A DNA stretch of 64,000 nucleotides from Gyromitra esculenta. Its lineage: Eukaryota; Ascomycota; Pezizomycetes; Pezizales; Discinaceae. Below are positions 38,063-50,187 of the stretch, piece by piece. The notes under the pieces were generated by a model that worked only from the letters and a program-made list of their open reading frames with translations, was not told the origin of the DNA and did no database searches. Position numbers and translations under genes: made by a program. Where the stretch lies: the NCBI GenBank assembly GCA_038503075.1, contig JBCAML010000012.1:248001-312000 (forward strand), read 5' to 3'. The first letter of the stretch is position 1; every line of letters starts with the position of its first letter.

Positions 38063-40260
38063 TAATCATACACGCATCCTCGTGTGCTTCTAGCTTTCCA
38101 TAACATTCTATTTATTTCGTAGCTGAAATGTTTCTGAGCTGTACTTGCCTCGCAGTGTTTGTTGTTCGAACGTAAGGCTCACCCACAAGAAAGCTATAGC
38201 TTGTCAGAACCATTCTAGGCATCAAAGAAGTCGAGTGATCTAGGTGATATTTGACGTTTTACCAATGAAATCCGCAATGGCAGATATAAAGCTGCGAGGT
38301 GAGGCCTGCAATGCCATTGTAAGTAAACTGATGTGTCTCAAGCTTAATAGGCTGTTCTAGGATACATACGCTCAACCAAAGGGATGAGATATACAGCACT
38401 AGCAGCTATCGGCAGTTTCCTCAGAGCTGTCTTTAGCTGACCGCCGTCACGTCGATTGCATCGAGCCAGGACATCCAGTTAATTCACGGGCTGTACGATT
38501 TGGAACGATCTAGCCTTGGAGGATTAGAAATTGTAATACCATGTAATTTGTCTTCGTTTGAAGGTATAGGTAGCTGTAGTTCTGAATAGTGGCTGCGGCT
38601 GACCGCGTTTATGACGTCTAGTCAATTGGAACGGACTTGACAGGTGGGGCTGGGCTGGTAGCGATATGCACAAGCAGAATCAACTCCGATTTCTAGCGAT
38701 TTTATTGGCACCGATCGTTTTTTGATTAGTCGAAGACTGGGGCTGGAGTTTTTTTTCGTAGAGCTAGGCTGAGATATACGACGCAGCCGGGTAACAGCTA
38801 TGCGTGAGTTAAAGCACTATTTTTTTGTTTTATGTCAAGTGTCATACCTGCTGGTATTATGGCTTAACAGATGAAGATATTAATCTAGGGAGAGACATCG
38901 GCAACATGGGGGTGGGTGGAGATTTGTTGACGTAGTGTTAACGCTTGGCAGCGGTTTTAGTCAAGGGCATCTCAAATCTGTAAAATGAAAACGGAATGAT
39001 AACGGCTTTCTTCAACCGTTTAGTATATGATTGGCTCCGGGAAACCGTTACCCAGGCGCCGTGCTGTCAAAATACTGCTACCGCTGGTGGCTGTTTAGTC
39101 CAACACGAAGCTAACCTTTTACCTCTACACATACGCGTGGGCTGGGAATAGATTTTCGTTCCCACCTAGGCATGTTGCGCTGGATGGGCTTCGGCGGTTG
39201 CCAAGCGACGATTTATTCCTACCCCTGTATGCACTTATACGTAACTTTAGTCTCACTTTGTCGTATGTATTAGTCACGATTGTACATTCCAGTATGTGAG
39301 GTAGAAGGTGCATCAGTTCTTGGCTGAAGGAGTTGCTTACAGATATGTGAATCTTTTTCTAGAACGAAATTTACACTCGGGTACCTTCTCTACTGCTCCT
39401 CTGGTACTAAAGCCAAGTCCGTCCTATCTCAATAGAGATAACGCTGGATGATTGACTTAACGGTACCGCCTTGTATAGATTGGCGTAGTTTTTGAGATGT
39501 GGGGGGCCAGACCTAGGCTCCAGTTTTAGGGAGGATATTAGCCCTAGCTATTGCTAATGAGGCCTCCTGAATTCGATAGTCTAGAAATGCAATGCTTCTA
39601 GTCCCAGAATCGTAAATTGTCAGTGTTGTTGCAACAGACCTGGGAAATTTATAAACTCCGGGGAACTTTGACTTTATCTCATTAGCATACCTTTAGAAAT
39701 GAGAATCTCGAGTAAATCTTAGCCTCTACTAATTTAGGAAATTAGAATTATTTAATCTAAATCGTGTCTCACTATACATTGAACTAAGCACTGTTATAAC
39801 TTATTCTTAAATTCCTAGAAGTCCATTTACCTATATTGGTTGAAGGCTATAAACTCATTTCTAGATATGACGATCGCTTCTTAGACTTATATCTTTTCGT
39901 GTAATGTACTGAGGAGAATAGGCACGGTCGGCCGTAGTATCTTCGATAAAGAGAGTTTCCGACGAGTGATAAATCATGAAGATAAGCGATCGTGTATTAG
40001 CTTTGAACGTTCATGATTGGGTGATTGATAAGATAGTTTAGGTGAACAAACTACTCTGGTTTGTGCTATCTGTATTTTTCGACACGACGGTATCTGACTC
40101 TATCTATAATTCCTCTAATAGTATAAATACTATGTTGTGAATTATATGTTTGGTGCTCTGGAAATTTTTTAGGCGTTGTGTTGATATCTCGGGTACACTT
40201 TGGACACGAGAGGACCTTCATGTGGTGTTTTTTGATCGGAGAGTACTTTATGGGTATATA

Positions 40261-40341
40261 CAGCCGTGTAAGAAAAATCTCGACACTCCAGTGGCTGCTT
40301 CGCTGGTGAGGTGGGATGTCAAGATTTTTCTTACATGGCTG
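40261..40341. mobile_element. 81-bp hairpin MITE
   Basis: The 5' end CAGCCGTGTAAGAAAAATCT and the reversed 3' end CAGCCATGTAAGAAAAATCT pair over 25-28 bp with three transition mismatches. TA flanks both ends (40259-40260 and 40342-40343). It is the smallest element in the window. Confidence 0.8.
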
Positions 40342-42239
40342 TAATAGTGCTTTAACTTCCTTATACTTAATGTACTCAACGTACTCAACAGACTCGAAGG
40401 ACTTGCCAGGGTCTAATGATCTCTTTCTTTTGGTTCAGATGTTTAGCAAGCGCTCGAGAAGTCAAATTTTGCGTGAGCAGAATTTCTATGTGTTATGCGA
40501 ATGTCCAGTTTTGTTGTAGTCCTCTGGCTTGGAGGCTGTAGGGACTTTGCCTATACGAGGGAGAATGGCCTATTCGAGCTAGAGAAGGCTGGGGTTAAGT
40601 TGGAGGAATATTCTGGTTAGCCTAGGCCCTGGTGTAAATTATGGTGTCTTCATCAGGTGAGGCGCACGGACCGATTTGAGGGGCTTCTGTAAACAGCTGT
40701 GAATATTTTTTCAAGCAAAAGAGGGTAAGATGAGATAGAGATTTATAGCTTCCTGTTACCCAATATACTCATCCATCCACTAACCCACTACAGGCTTAAT
40801 ATTTAGACTGATAGTCCTTTTGTTGATGTGGTAGCAAGCTTTGGTATTCTCGATTGCAAACAATGAAATTTAGTGTCGTCTCGCAGTGGAGGGTAGGTAA
40901 TATTTGTGATAATAATTGATACTAGTATCTAGACCTAAAGCTTAAGGTTAGCTTCGTAGGAGATAAATGGTTTTTGCTTCATCTATAGGATAACATCAGC
41001 TAGTTGACCAGAGTGCTTAGAATGTGGGTTAACTGTGTAGCTAGGTTGCCTGGGCAACTTCGTTTGTGCCGACCAGATACTGAAATTGCGATGGATTAGT
41101 TTTTTGATCTCATTCTCGACCTCGTTCGTCATCGCTATCACCATGGAGATTCTAGATACCGCTTGCTATCCAAGTTGAAGTGCAAATCGATCATCCTCTT
41201 CATGTATCCTGCTGATCGCTCTGATTCAGGTCTATAAGCCGCACAATAAGTCAGTACTGCTTCAGGTCCCTGAATAGTGTAGAAGCGGGAGGAAGTTTGG
41301 AATGGTTCCTCTCTATAGTATATTCAGAATCCTGAATGTTGCTGAGTTCGTTTGGACGGTTGTGAAATCGGAGTTGTGGAAGTCGGAGGCTTTGGAGTAC
41401 TCTGTTCTTCGGAGATTTTTGATGACTTGGGCGGTGGGGTCCTAAGAATCAGAGGCAGGCTGCTGCTTAGTCGTTCGGGCTTTTCTGTTGGAAAAACAGC
41501 AACACTTAGTCAGAGTTGCTAGCAATCATGGTTTGCTTTGTAGGGATGGAAAAGTTAGAAGATAACGTATGGAGATGATTGCCTTTTAGTGTCCTATGAG
41601 GCAGAAAAAGAGTATGGCTTTGGTGTAGCAGGCAACTTCTCTGAGATGAGTAGCAGTATTTGGAGGTGGGAAAGCACGGTGCGAGTGATGGTGTTGCAGT
41701 TGGGTGTGAGGGTTGTTGCTGGATGGAGGATGGAGTGGGAGTGGCTTTTATGTTGAATAGGGTCTTGACGCAACTATCATTGCTATGCAACTACAACACA
41801 ATCCTGAAAGCTATCACAGGGTATTTAAAAGCAATATCCTATTAGAACTATCATCGCTCATGAGAGTTAGTTTAGTGGTCTTTATCGCAAGAAAATACGT
41901 CATTTGGCAAAAATACACAATCGCATGAAATATCACTCGGCACCCTCAACGTCCCTCGAAAAATAGTCCAAGTCCTATTCCCTAAGAATTATATAAGGGC
42001 TGCAGTCTCTATACTCATCAGTATATTGTATCATTTGGTCAGGCATTCCTCTACATATTCGAGATCAGTGAGGTAATTACATAACCTGCCGTCCTAGAAT
42101 TTTTAGAGAGAGAGGGAGAAAATCAAATCCTTTACTTGATCAATTACATGCATCATCTCCTCCGTTTATCATCTTCTCACTTCCTTCCCACCCACTCTCC
42201 AGAAAGATACGTCTGAATTATCCTGTAACGGAATAGTGC

Positions 42240-42540
42240 TAGTAAGGACAAGTGGGATAATGTAAAGAGTGCAAGAAAGAGCCAAAGAGACGAGAACAAA
42301 CTGTGTTTGACGAAACTCCAGAAAATGGAAAGTGAGAGATGATAGATAGGCGGCCGAGATAGAGCTGATAGATTGAGGTACGAGATGGGGTAAGAGATGG
42401 AATTAAGAAACTGAAGCAGTATATGAAGCAGGAGATAGAAGTGGCAGACGGATGAAAGATAGACGAAGGTAAAATAGAAGTAGATGAGATGGTAAAGAAG
42501 GAAAGGAAGATAGATGGAGGGGAAAGAAGGTCTTTAACAC
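42240..42540 (+). other. Purine-rich strand-asymmetric tract
   Basis: About 300 bp in which the plus strand is strongly enriched in A and G (runs such as GATAGAAGTGGCAGACGG and GGAAAGGAAGATAGATGGAG). No convincing coding frame on either strand. Confidence 0.45.
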
Positions 42541-43478
42541 ATAAATCAGACACTCTATCAGGTGATTGAACCGTGCACCATTGCGGCAGGGCTATTGACT
42601 AAGGTTGCTATTATTATTGCAGTATGGACCTGGTGTGTTTATGTATAATCATTTCATCGCAACCATTGGGTGATACGTGTATGTAATGTGGTTGTGTCCG
42701 CGACACAGCGAACTCAAGGTCGATGGACAGAACTCAGTGAGACTGAAACGATGAGATGGCTGAATACGCGTGGGATTTATTTAAATGACAATAGGATCAA
42801 ACTAAATTCAATACCCTTTTTTTGGGGGGGAGAGTTGGCATCGCCTTTTTTGCATTATAGTGCTTCAAAAACTGCAGGGACTTGTTGGACACTGCTGCAC
42901 GCACTATGTCATACATATGCCTTGTCGTTTATCCGGATCAGCCGTTTTTTTCAATCGTCTGAAAACTTGGGATGGTTTGTTTCGCGAAGATATCCTCAAG
43001 TGCTCACGCTCTATGTCATGATCCCACACTCGACGGGTACACTGGCTGGCTTTAGATATTCAACCATTCGCCCACCAATTCAACATACATATATACAACC
43101 ACCCTCAGGTGTTCGGATGCTACGGCACAGTGTGAGTGAGAGTAAGTCACCAGAAATGCGAGACCACGGGTTCGTGCGAGAGCCAGGAACCTATCTCCGC
43201 TTATCGAAACCAATCCAAAAACGGATATAACTTTTAAAGCTTAAGTCATAAAAATAACCATATCCATAACAACAATCGTAGCGGGTATACGCTTTTAGTA
43301 AGAAAAGAAGAACTAAAAAACAGTCCAACCTACCTACCTACGTAACGATATGTATCAAGTCTAGTCCTAGCCTTCCTTTTCCATTTTCCCCTTTCCCCAT
43401 ACCCTCCTAATCCCCCATCTTTTGTGCGAAATCACCAAACTCCATGTCAAAGCTATGCTACAAACTACCTTGCCAATC

Positions 43479-46400
43479 CTATTTCCCAACAACATCCCTA
43501 ACTGCCCCCGCCACAGTTCTCCTAATAGTTCTAATACCCTCTACAACCTTCTCCACACCCTCAAAGATTTCCAAGTCCCTTAATAACCTTCCCACATCCC
43601 CGTTCTCCATCTCCAGCACCCGATCCACCAATTCCTGCTCTCTATCGCTCCCTTCCTCCTCCTCGATTCCCTTCGCTGTCTCGCGCGCTGCATCAACAAT
43701 CCTGTTGCGGAACTCAGTAGCCGCAGTCACAACCTCCGTAACGCTTCCCTTGATCGCTTTCAACAGCCCCTTATGGGCCAGCGAGAGCAGGCAGGGTGTA
43801 AGGAAAGATGTAACGAGAAGGAAGGCGTCGAACCGGAGATGCAAGGCGTGGAGGGTGTGCCAGTCTGGGCTAGAGCTACTATCGGGTGGCATGCCGAACC
43901 ATTCTTTAATTTTTTCGAGTGATTGCTTTACTTTCTCGACATCTTTTGCTATGGCCGCCTGGGTGGCCGCTATTATGTGTGTTGCTGCTTCTAGGTGTTT
44001 CTTTTCTGAATCCGTGAACTCAGTTGTGGCCACTGGGTCAGCGATGATGGCGGAGAGGATTTCCAAAGCGTTCTCGGGCTCTAGGGTAGGGAGTTGTGGG
44101 TCTGCGCTCGTAGCGATGGCGGATTTGCAGTACAAGACGAATTTCTCAATTAGTGCAAAGGCCTTAACCCAGTTCTCACCCGGAGGTGGACTAGTTCTAA
44201 ACAGTTCCTCAAAGCGTCGCTTCTCTACTTTCTCACCTTCCCCCTCTCCATCCTTCACAGGACCCCGCGGCGGGTGCTCAGTCTCGCAGCTAACAACGAC
44301 GCCGAAGTCACGGTTATCCCAGACTATACATTCGTCGCCACCAAGCACCCTCACTAGTGCATCAGTATCTTCTAGTCTCCCGGACCCTGCACTCCCGCCA
44401 CGTAGTCTCTCGACTCTCCGTCGTTCAATCTCCCACATGCTCCGGCAGACGCTACCAGCGACGCGCTCGCTGAATTCCAGGAATCCCATCATCTGTGCGT
44501 ATCCGCCGCGCTCGAACGCGAGGACTAACATATTGGGTGTTTGTGCAGCGCTACTCTCGTAGATGCGACCAGCTTCGTTTAGGATGGAGATAACACGCTT
44601 TTCGCCGGGGAGGAGAGTAGAAATGCGGGTTAAGAGAAAATGCGATAGTGTGTCATTCTGGATCTGTTTGATGTTGAGACGAGGATAGAGATCCAGCGCG
44701 AGTGGAATGGCGCCTAGGAGGAGATATAGGCGTATGAGGAGAAGGAGCGCTTGATAATTATGTTTGGACTTGCTGATAACAGTTGTGAGGAGTATTATCG
44801 ATTGATAAAGGGGTGTTTGAGCAGTGATGGAAGTTGCAGAACCGGTGGTGGAGGCGTGGATGAGGTGGAGTCGGACTAGACCCATAACTGAGAGGAGGGC
44901 AGCGTCATCGCCATATTGGTTATCGGTAGGGAGAAGGGCAGAGCCGAGGGGAAGCGCAGAATTGTAGATGCGAAGAGTGGAAGTAACAAAATTATTTAAC
45001 TTCGGGATGATATCTTCTGGTTTATCATCGGGGACGGGGGAGGGAGTTGTTGTGGCTGTGATCGGGAGTGGGGAGATGGTGAGGAGGTAGATGAATTTTT
45101 GGTGGTTAATTTCGGCAGCGACTTTGGAGATTTTTGATTTCTGGTAAAAGCCTGCGGTCAGCGTATGGTATTTTAATGTCTCCAGGCAGCTTTCAAGTAC
45201 CTCGTCGTCTCTATCCATTTCTGACACATAGTTCCCCACAAATTCCAGGAACTCCGCTTTCTCGCTCGTCTCAAGCATTTCCAAATAGTTTTGCAGATCC
45301 TCGAAGCAGCAGCTCTTGGTTCCCGTTTTGGTAAAGTACTCCTTACATGCTTCTAGTAATGTTGGTGTACCCTCGGGCCCTTCATGATGGTCATGGAAGA
45401 GGGATGCGAATTTGACGAGCGCAAGATCTGCATTGCGGGAAGTGCCGGGAGCGGCAGTTGCCCGATGAGATAGGATCACCTCAAGCGCTTTCGTGCCATG
45501 AGATTTATTTTCCTGATTATAAAGCTCGCCGGCAGCCTTGACGAAGCCCTCCCAGACACGCCAGTCATCTCCACGACCTTTTGTTTCTTCCCCTTCCGCC
45601 GCAGACGTACCGTCAGCTTTAGCAACTGCGGTTTCCTTCTTCTCCTCTTCTTCCTTCTTTTCAGAGGTACCATTTTCCCTTTCTTCTTTCGCTTTTGTCT
45701 CGACACCGTGAAGCAACTCTTCGCACTCCTTCCATACCTGATTCCAGTCGTTGCTTTCCTCCAGAAGGTCGAGACGTCGTCGAGCAAGGCCCCACCAATC
45801 TCCAGAACCAATCTTAGAATCGACACCAAGATTAGAGGAGCTCAGGAGCTCGAGCGCTTCCTTTGTAGCAGTTGCAGTATCAGGTGCGACGTAAGGAAGG
45901 ACCTCAAGAAAGAGATTAATTTCCTGTGAGGTCTGAATTGCTCGTGGGGGTACCACTGTAGTGTCCTCGGGTGTATCCGCCCGGGATTTCGAAATCATCT
46001 TATACGCAAGCTGCCCAAACAGCTTCCTCTCAGTTGCAGATTCGGGAAGTGAATTCTAAAAGCACAAGCAACTCCATTAGAACCCCTTCCAATCCACATC
46101 CTAGAAAGAATTAGAGTAGAATAACGAACATGTAGCAGCAAACTACTAATCACCGCCCAAAACCAATACTCCCTCCTCTTGGGAAAACTCTTCTGCAGCG
46201 ACATGGCAGCCCTCTGTGCGCCCCTCCAATCCAGAATCTTTACAGTTCCCCACAGCCATTCCCTTGCCAGCGCTTCATCCCCCGGGTTCGCCTTCACCGC
46301 ACGCTCCCACATTTTGGTCACCTCGGACGCATATTCGGGACCCAGTAGCTTCCACACCTTTGTCAAAATGTTAAGAACCTCGATCGAGTCAACTGGGGGC

Positions 46401-46697
46401 GTTCTAATTGTAAGTAGCTGTGTAAGCTGCGTGCCTTCATCGATATTGGCGCGGGTATTGGTAAGCATGAGCACAAGCGCTTTCAGGGACTGGTCTCTCA
46501 AGCGGGAGTTAGCGGGGTTGCGTCAACGTGGGGGGTCAGGAGGGGAGGTCAATGTGGGTGGGGGAGGGTACGAGGAGGTAGTCATTCTTTTCGCCTTTTT
46601 TGAGACGCTTGTTACAAAGTTGGAGGGCTTGCTTGTAGGCTCCCGTATCGATGGCGTCGTGGACGAGCTGATTCTTGCGGTCGTGGCGGAGAGACAT
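43479..46697 (-). CDS. mdm20: NatB N-acetyltransferase auxiliary subunit (Mdm20/Naa25)
   Basis: Mdm20/Naa25 is the ribosome-anchoring partner of the catalytic subunit Naa20 (Nat3). NatB acetylates nascent chains starting Met-Asp/Glu/Asn/Gln, and its loss disturbs actin cables and mitochondrial inheritance in yeast. Three exons close in phase: 46697-46572, 46489-46130, 46055-43479, giving 1020 aa. The N-terminus has the TPR-like pattern expected of the family: YKQALQLCNKRLKKGEKNDY, LKALVLMLTNTRAN, MWERAVKANPGDEALAREW, RAAMSLQKSFPKRREYWFWA. The remainder is helical. A Lys/Glu-rich insertion (KAKEERENGTSEKKEEEEKK) lies in the third exon. The exon 2 acceptor was chosen at 46490 because it restores LLSLKALVLM in phase. 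It is divergent from ilm1. Confidence 0.9.
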
Positions 46698-47069
46698 GGT
46701 ATTGGATTTCTGAACTGCTTGATTTAGGGAGATGGAAGTTGAATCAATGTATGTACAAGAAGGAATTGAGATGCATCAAAGGGATGAAAAGGATAGGGAC
46801 TGGGGATGAGCAATTAATTAGAAGGACTGGAGATGGAGATGGAGGGAGAGAGCAGGGCCTCGAAGAGAAGAGGATATGGTGTTGTGTTCTCAAAGAGGAA
46901 GCCGCAAAGTAATAACTGTTTAAGTGGAGAGTCGCACAAGAGCCGGGTAACCACCTGAGGACAGCTCTTGCACTGTTTTCAATTAAAAGGAGTTTCTCTG
47001 CAGCAGCCTAGATATATCCCTCCTAAAGAACCTCTCCCACCACCGCCAGCGCTCCTGCAATTATTCAAC
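46698..47069. promoter_or_regulatory. Shared divergent promoter region of mdm20 and ilm1
   Basis: Only 372 bp separate the two start codons, which face away from each other. Both core promoters and leaders must lie here, so this is a candidate bidirectional promoter. No individual factor site is assigned. Confidence 0.55.
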
Positions 47070-47789
47070 ATGGCCTGGTTCAGTGGATATACTCTCATCC
47101 GGATCATACTCTCCGTCCACTTGTTTATAGGGTTCCTCCTCATAAAGGCCCCTACACTGATCACAGAACAGCCCTTGATCTTCGTCCTCGGCGAAGCTAT
47201 TGGTCTGGTTAGTAGTCTCCCTAAATCTCCATATTTATATCACGTTGTCTTAATTCTAACCGGAATATCTCCAGCCTCACCCGAGATCTAGCTTCCAGCT
47301 TAACCCCGTCGCGACCTCTCTCCTCGGAATAATGTTCATCTTTTCCGGCCTCTCTGACCTTGCTGCCGTCTCTGGAACCGAGGAAGTATCAAGAGGATAT
47401 TGGGATGCCCAAGGTTCGCTTTTACCATCCCTTCGTTTCCGGTTAACTTTGGTGCTAATGAATCCGCAGCGCCGCTTCGAATGCTCTTCTTCTTCTGCCT
47501 CACCGGCTACACATACATGTTCCGTCCAGGCCGCGGTAATATGAGCACGGTGCTGACAAAACCGTTGAAGAACAGCTTGGTGTTCAGTTGGGGATTTATC
47601 GAACTGATTATGTGGTTCTGGGTAATCTCATCACTCCCCAACCCGGCTTATTCGGAGGAGAGCTAACATCAATGATAGATCTACACACAGCTTCGAGAAG
47701 AGCGCAATAACGCACAGCAGCGCATTGAAAATCGTAAAAGGATGCAAGCCAAGCTTAATGGTGATGATGTTGACGACTATGGAAGGTGA
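47070..47789 (+). CDS. ilm1: Ilm1 family membrane protein
   Basis: 179 aa from four exons that close in phase: 47070-47207, 47275-47413, 47470-47621, 47679-47789. It has several hydrophobic segments (IRIILSVHLFIGFLLI, ATSLLGIMFIFSGLSDL, MLFFFCLTGYTYMF, LVFSWGFIELIMWFWIY) and a charged C-terminal tail (REERNNAQQRIENRKR). The pattern and length match Ilm1, a small multi-pass ER-associated protein named for increased loss of mitochondrial DNA in yeast mutants; its biochemical role is not known. Landmarks shared with yeast include a FALLF/MFIF-G-hydrophobic-DL segment and the GF-E-hydrophobic-W segment. The ATG at 47070 was preferred over the in-frame 46968, which would add unrelated residues. 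Confidence 0.84.
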
Positions 47790-48556
47790 TTTATTTAGCT
47801 ACTTATTGGAAATTTAGCAAACGGAAGACATTATTGTACGCATACTTATTTTAGCATTGTATGGTGTTTTGTTTTTTGCGCGGGGCATACATAGAATATC
47901 ATAGGATAGGGTAGTATTATATGTACATGTAGTTATAGACTTTTTTTGTGCCAACATTGGATCATTATCGCACGTGACCGAGTGCGAATTCATGAACATA
48001 TTTTCTCACATCCGTTGCGCCAAAACAACAAACCAGCTCCGCAATACTGCATGCAGCGCAATGACGTACAGATTATGCTAGGGCAAAAAAAATTTCGTAA
48101 ATGGGATGCTTTACATTAAAAGTAGCTAATTTAACTAGGACGGAAACACAACCCATGATGAGCGAAGAGATACAAGACTTGGCAGGAGTTTCAAAAAATA
48201 CCTCAGCAGGGTCTTCTAATTTTTCTATATTTTTAATACCCCTTCTAAGCAGTTATGATATTTTTTCTTTAGATTTTGCGAGGTTAGCGGTAGAAAGGAA
48301 AGCACAGGGCACTTCAGGTGCTAGAACGGAAGATCATGGAAACAGGGCGAAAGAGACAACTGTTGGTGCTTATAAGGTAAGATAACATTGAGATAGCCCC
48401 ACTATTTCTCGTTCGGAAAAACCCCTGTCCTTTCTGGAGCTTGAGGTACTCATTTCGAAGAATAGAGAAAGACAAGAAGAGGTTGCTATATAAATTATCG
48501 AGATATAGCTATGGATAGAAACATTGACAGGTGACTAGAAAGTGATATTCTAATAT
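47790..48556. other. Gene-free stretch before the NLR relic
   Basis: About 0.8 kb of AT-rich sequence. A 94-codon open frame at 48101-48385 has no recognisable domain. It could be an old 5' part of the decayed gene downstream, but no motif supports that. Confidence 0.45.
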
Positions 48557-48690
48557 AGTACAATCGCTCTATAAGGATATGATATTAGGGCAACTCTATA
48601 TCTTTATAGAGCATATATCCCTATAAAAAGGCCTAATACACGCAAAATAACCTCTGTTGAGATAGGAAATCTTGTCCTTATAAGGTGGTC
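48557..48690. mobile_element. Right-truncated copy of the CAGTACAATCGC MITE
   Basis: It is closely similar to the element at 24135-24308 over about 130 bp, including AGGCCTAATACACGC and TGTCCTTATAAGGTG. The first base is T rather than C (TAGTACAATCGCTCTATAAG). The right end and its inverted repeat are missing. The similarity stops at about 48690, exactly where NACHT-type coding sequence begins, so the junction is a deletion or recombination breakpoint. Confidence 0.8.
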
Positions 48691-50187
48691 GACATCAAGA
48701 AAATATTCACTAGTTGCTTTCTCGTTCCTATTACCTCCGAGAACGTCTCCGCAGATATTAGTAGCGTTACCGAGGTTATTGTCAAAAAAAAAGTAAAGGA
48801 GGAGATTTGTGTATGTGATCCGTGTATCGCCCAGGAGACCATTGACGCGCTTATGAAAGGAGCTCAGGGAATGTTCATGGCTCTCTTGATCTATATTTCT
48901 AGTAAATTTGCTTACTAAGAGGATAGGTTTCTTTGGGCGGCGTTCCAAATCGACGATATCTGTGAAGAATTGTCCGAAGATGGTGTCAGAAAAACCCTAA
49001 AGCGCCTCCCTATGGGATTGAACAAAACATACGCCGGGACTCTAACGAAAATCCTTGCTCGAGGAAATTCTCAAGTAGGCATAGTTAAAAAGGCTTTCCA
49101 ATTGATAATAAACGCTAAACGCACGCTTAATCTGGAGGAACTGCAAGAAGCTATTGCTATCGATATCTCTGGCAAATCGCTTGACAAGAAAAAGGTTCCG
49201 GAAGGCTCGCGCCTTCTTAGAGCTTGCGGAAATCTAGCTGTGTCGACCCCTAGTGCGAAAGCACAATCCGGCTAGCACGTTACACCGCAAAAGAGTTCAG
49301 CCTTCCACCTATCACTTACAAGGAGGTCGATATATTTGTCAAGCTTGAGGAGTTCCGCTTTTGAGACGAACCAACTGCGTACTTTGGTATCATATGTGTA
49401 ACCTATCTTATGCTCTCAGATTATGAGATTTAAATCGCACGACGAAACGTTCTACTGCTTTCGAAAATCCTCCTCCTTAGTTCGCCCACTGCACAATGGA
49501 TTCCAACGATGGTTGGTTTTGGTGAAAGCCAAAACGATACCTAGAACCTCCTTCAAAATTCCCAAATCTCATCAACTTGTCCGAATCCTGATAGCGATTT
49601 CGGTAGATATCTATACTTCATGCAAAGGCCTCCTGGTATTCTTCAACAAAAATATTGATTCTTCGACCATATCGTCTATCGCTGGCTGGAACATGCATGT
49701 CCGGATTTTTATTCGGCGGGTTGGGGTATTACAACACGAGGTTTATTTGAAACGCTCTTGTTGGCGCGAAATATTACTTCCTCTGCTCGAATACCTGCTC
49801 GGAACAGGTTCGCAGCAACTCTCCAAAATCAGTTACGCTCTTCATTTGAGAAAACTATCCGCCTAGCTGCTGAGAAAGGGTGTACGAAATTGGTGGACCT
49901 ATTCATACGCCAGTACCATACCAGTTGCGTGACAGCGTGTGCCGCTACGCGGCACTTTTACGAGGTCAATTGGGGGAGTATGATCAATTCGAGAAACAGG
50001 AATGGACACAACTGCCTCCGCCTTGCATCCAAAGGTGGGCATCTAGAAGTAGTTAAGATTTTGTTGGGATTTGAGCATATCGATCTAGATGAAGAGTGTA
50101 ACGGTGGGTTGGAAGCGTTGTGCTTGGCGACTAGATTTGGCCACTACGATGTGGTTAGTTTCCTCATGAAACAACCACAGATCTGAA
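48688..50187 (+). pseudogene. Decayed NACHT-ankyrin (NLR-like) gene
   Basis: Reading three frames gives pieces in the right order for a fungal NACHT-ankyrin protein. The first is the end of the NACHT module (ETIDALMKGAQG, then MFLWAAFQIDDICEE after splicing). Next comes the following helical region (RKTLKRLPMGLNKTYAGTL, LNLEELQEAIAID) and then LARYTAKEFSLPP in a shifted frame. Last are ankyrin repeats (NRNGHNCLRLASKGGHLEV, ATRFGHYDVVSFLMK) at 49980-50180. An intron 48873-48926 with GT, a TACTAAG branch site and AG is intact. Frameshifts occur near 49250, and stops follow at about 49362 and 49432. The P-loop half is absent, replaced by the truncated MITE. These proteins act in fungal self/non-self recognition; this copy cannot make one. 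Confidence 0.77.

Larger units (their letters stand above)
35859..43478. other. 7.6-kb gene-free region with microsatellites and MITEs
   Basis: No gene is supported. It includes G-rich runs (35948-35985), a MITE at 36246-36477, (TGTGG)n at 36774-36806, (TATTTG)n at about 37160-37186, a CTG-type run near 37322-37350, (TAGA)n at 38042-38062, an 81-bp hairpin element at 40261-40341 and a purine-rich tract at 42240-42540. The open frame at 42670-43230 has no recognisable domain. A short frame at 40316-40519 ends in a CECP motif that might be a LINE-type relic, but the evidence is too thin for a call. Confidence 0.5.

Noticed and set aside
42670..43230. 186-codon open frame
   Set aside because: Erratic composition, no domain, no splice signals extending it; probably chance in AT-rich DNA.
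43444..44562. 372-codon plus-strand frame opposite mdm20
   Set aside because: Antisense shadow of the conserved mdm20 coding sequence; Ser/Thr-rich translation is typical of such shadows.
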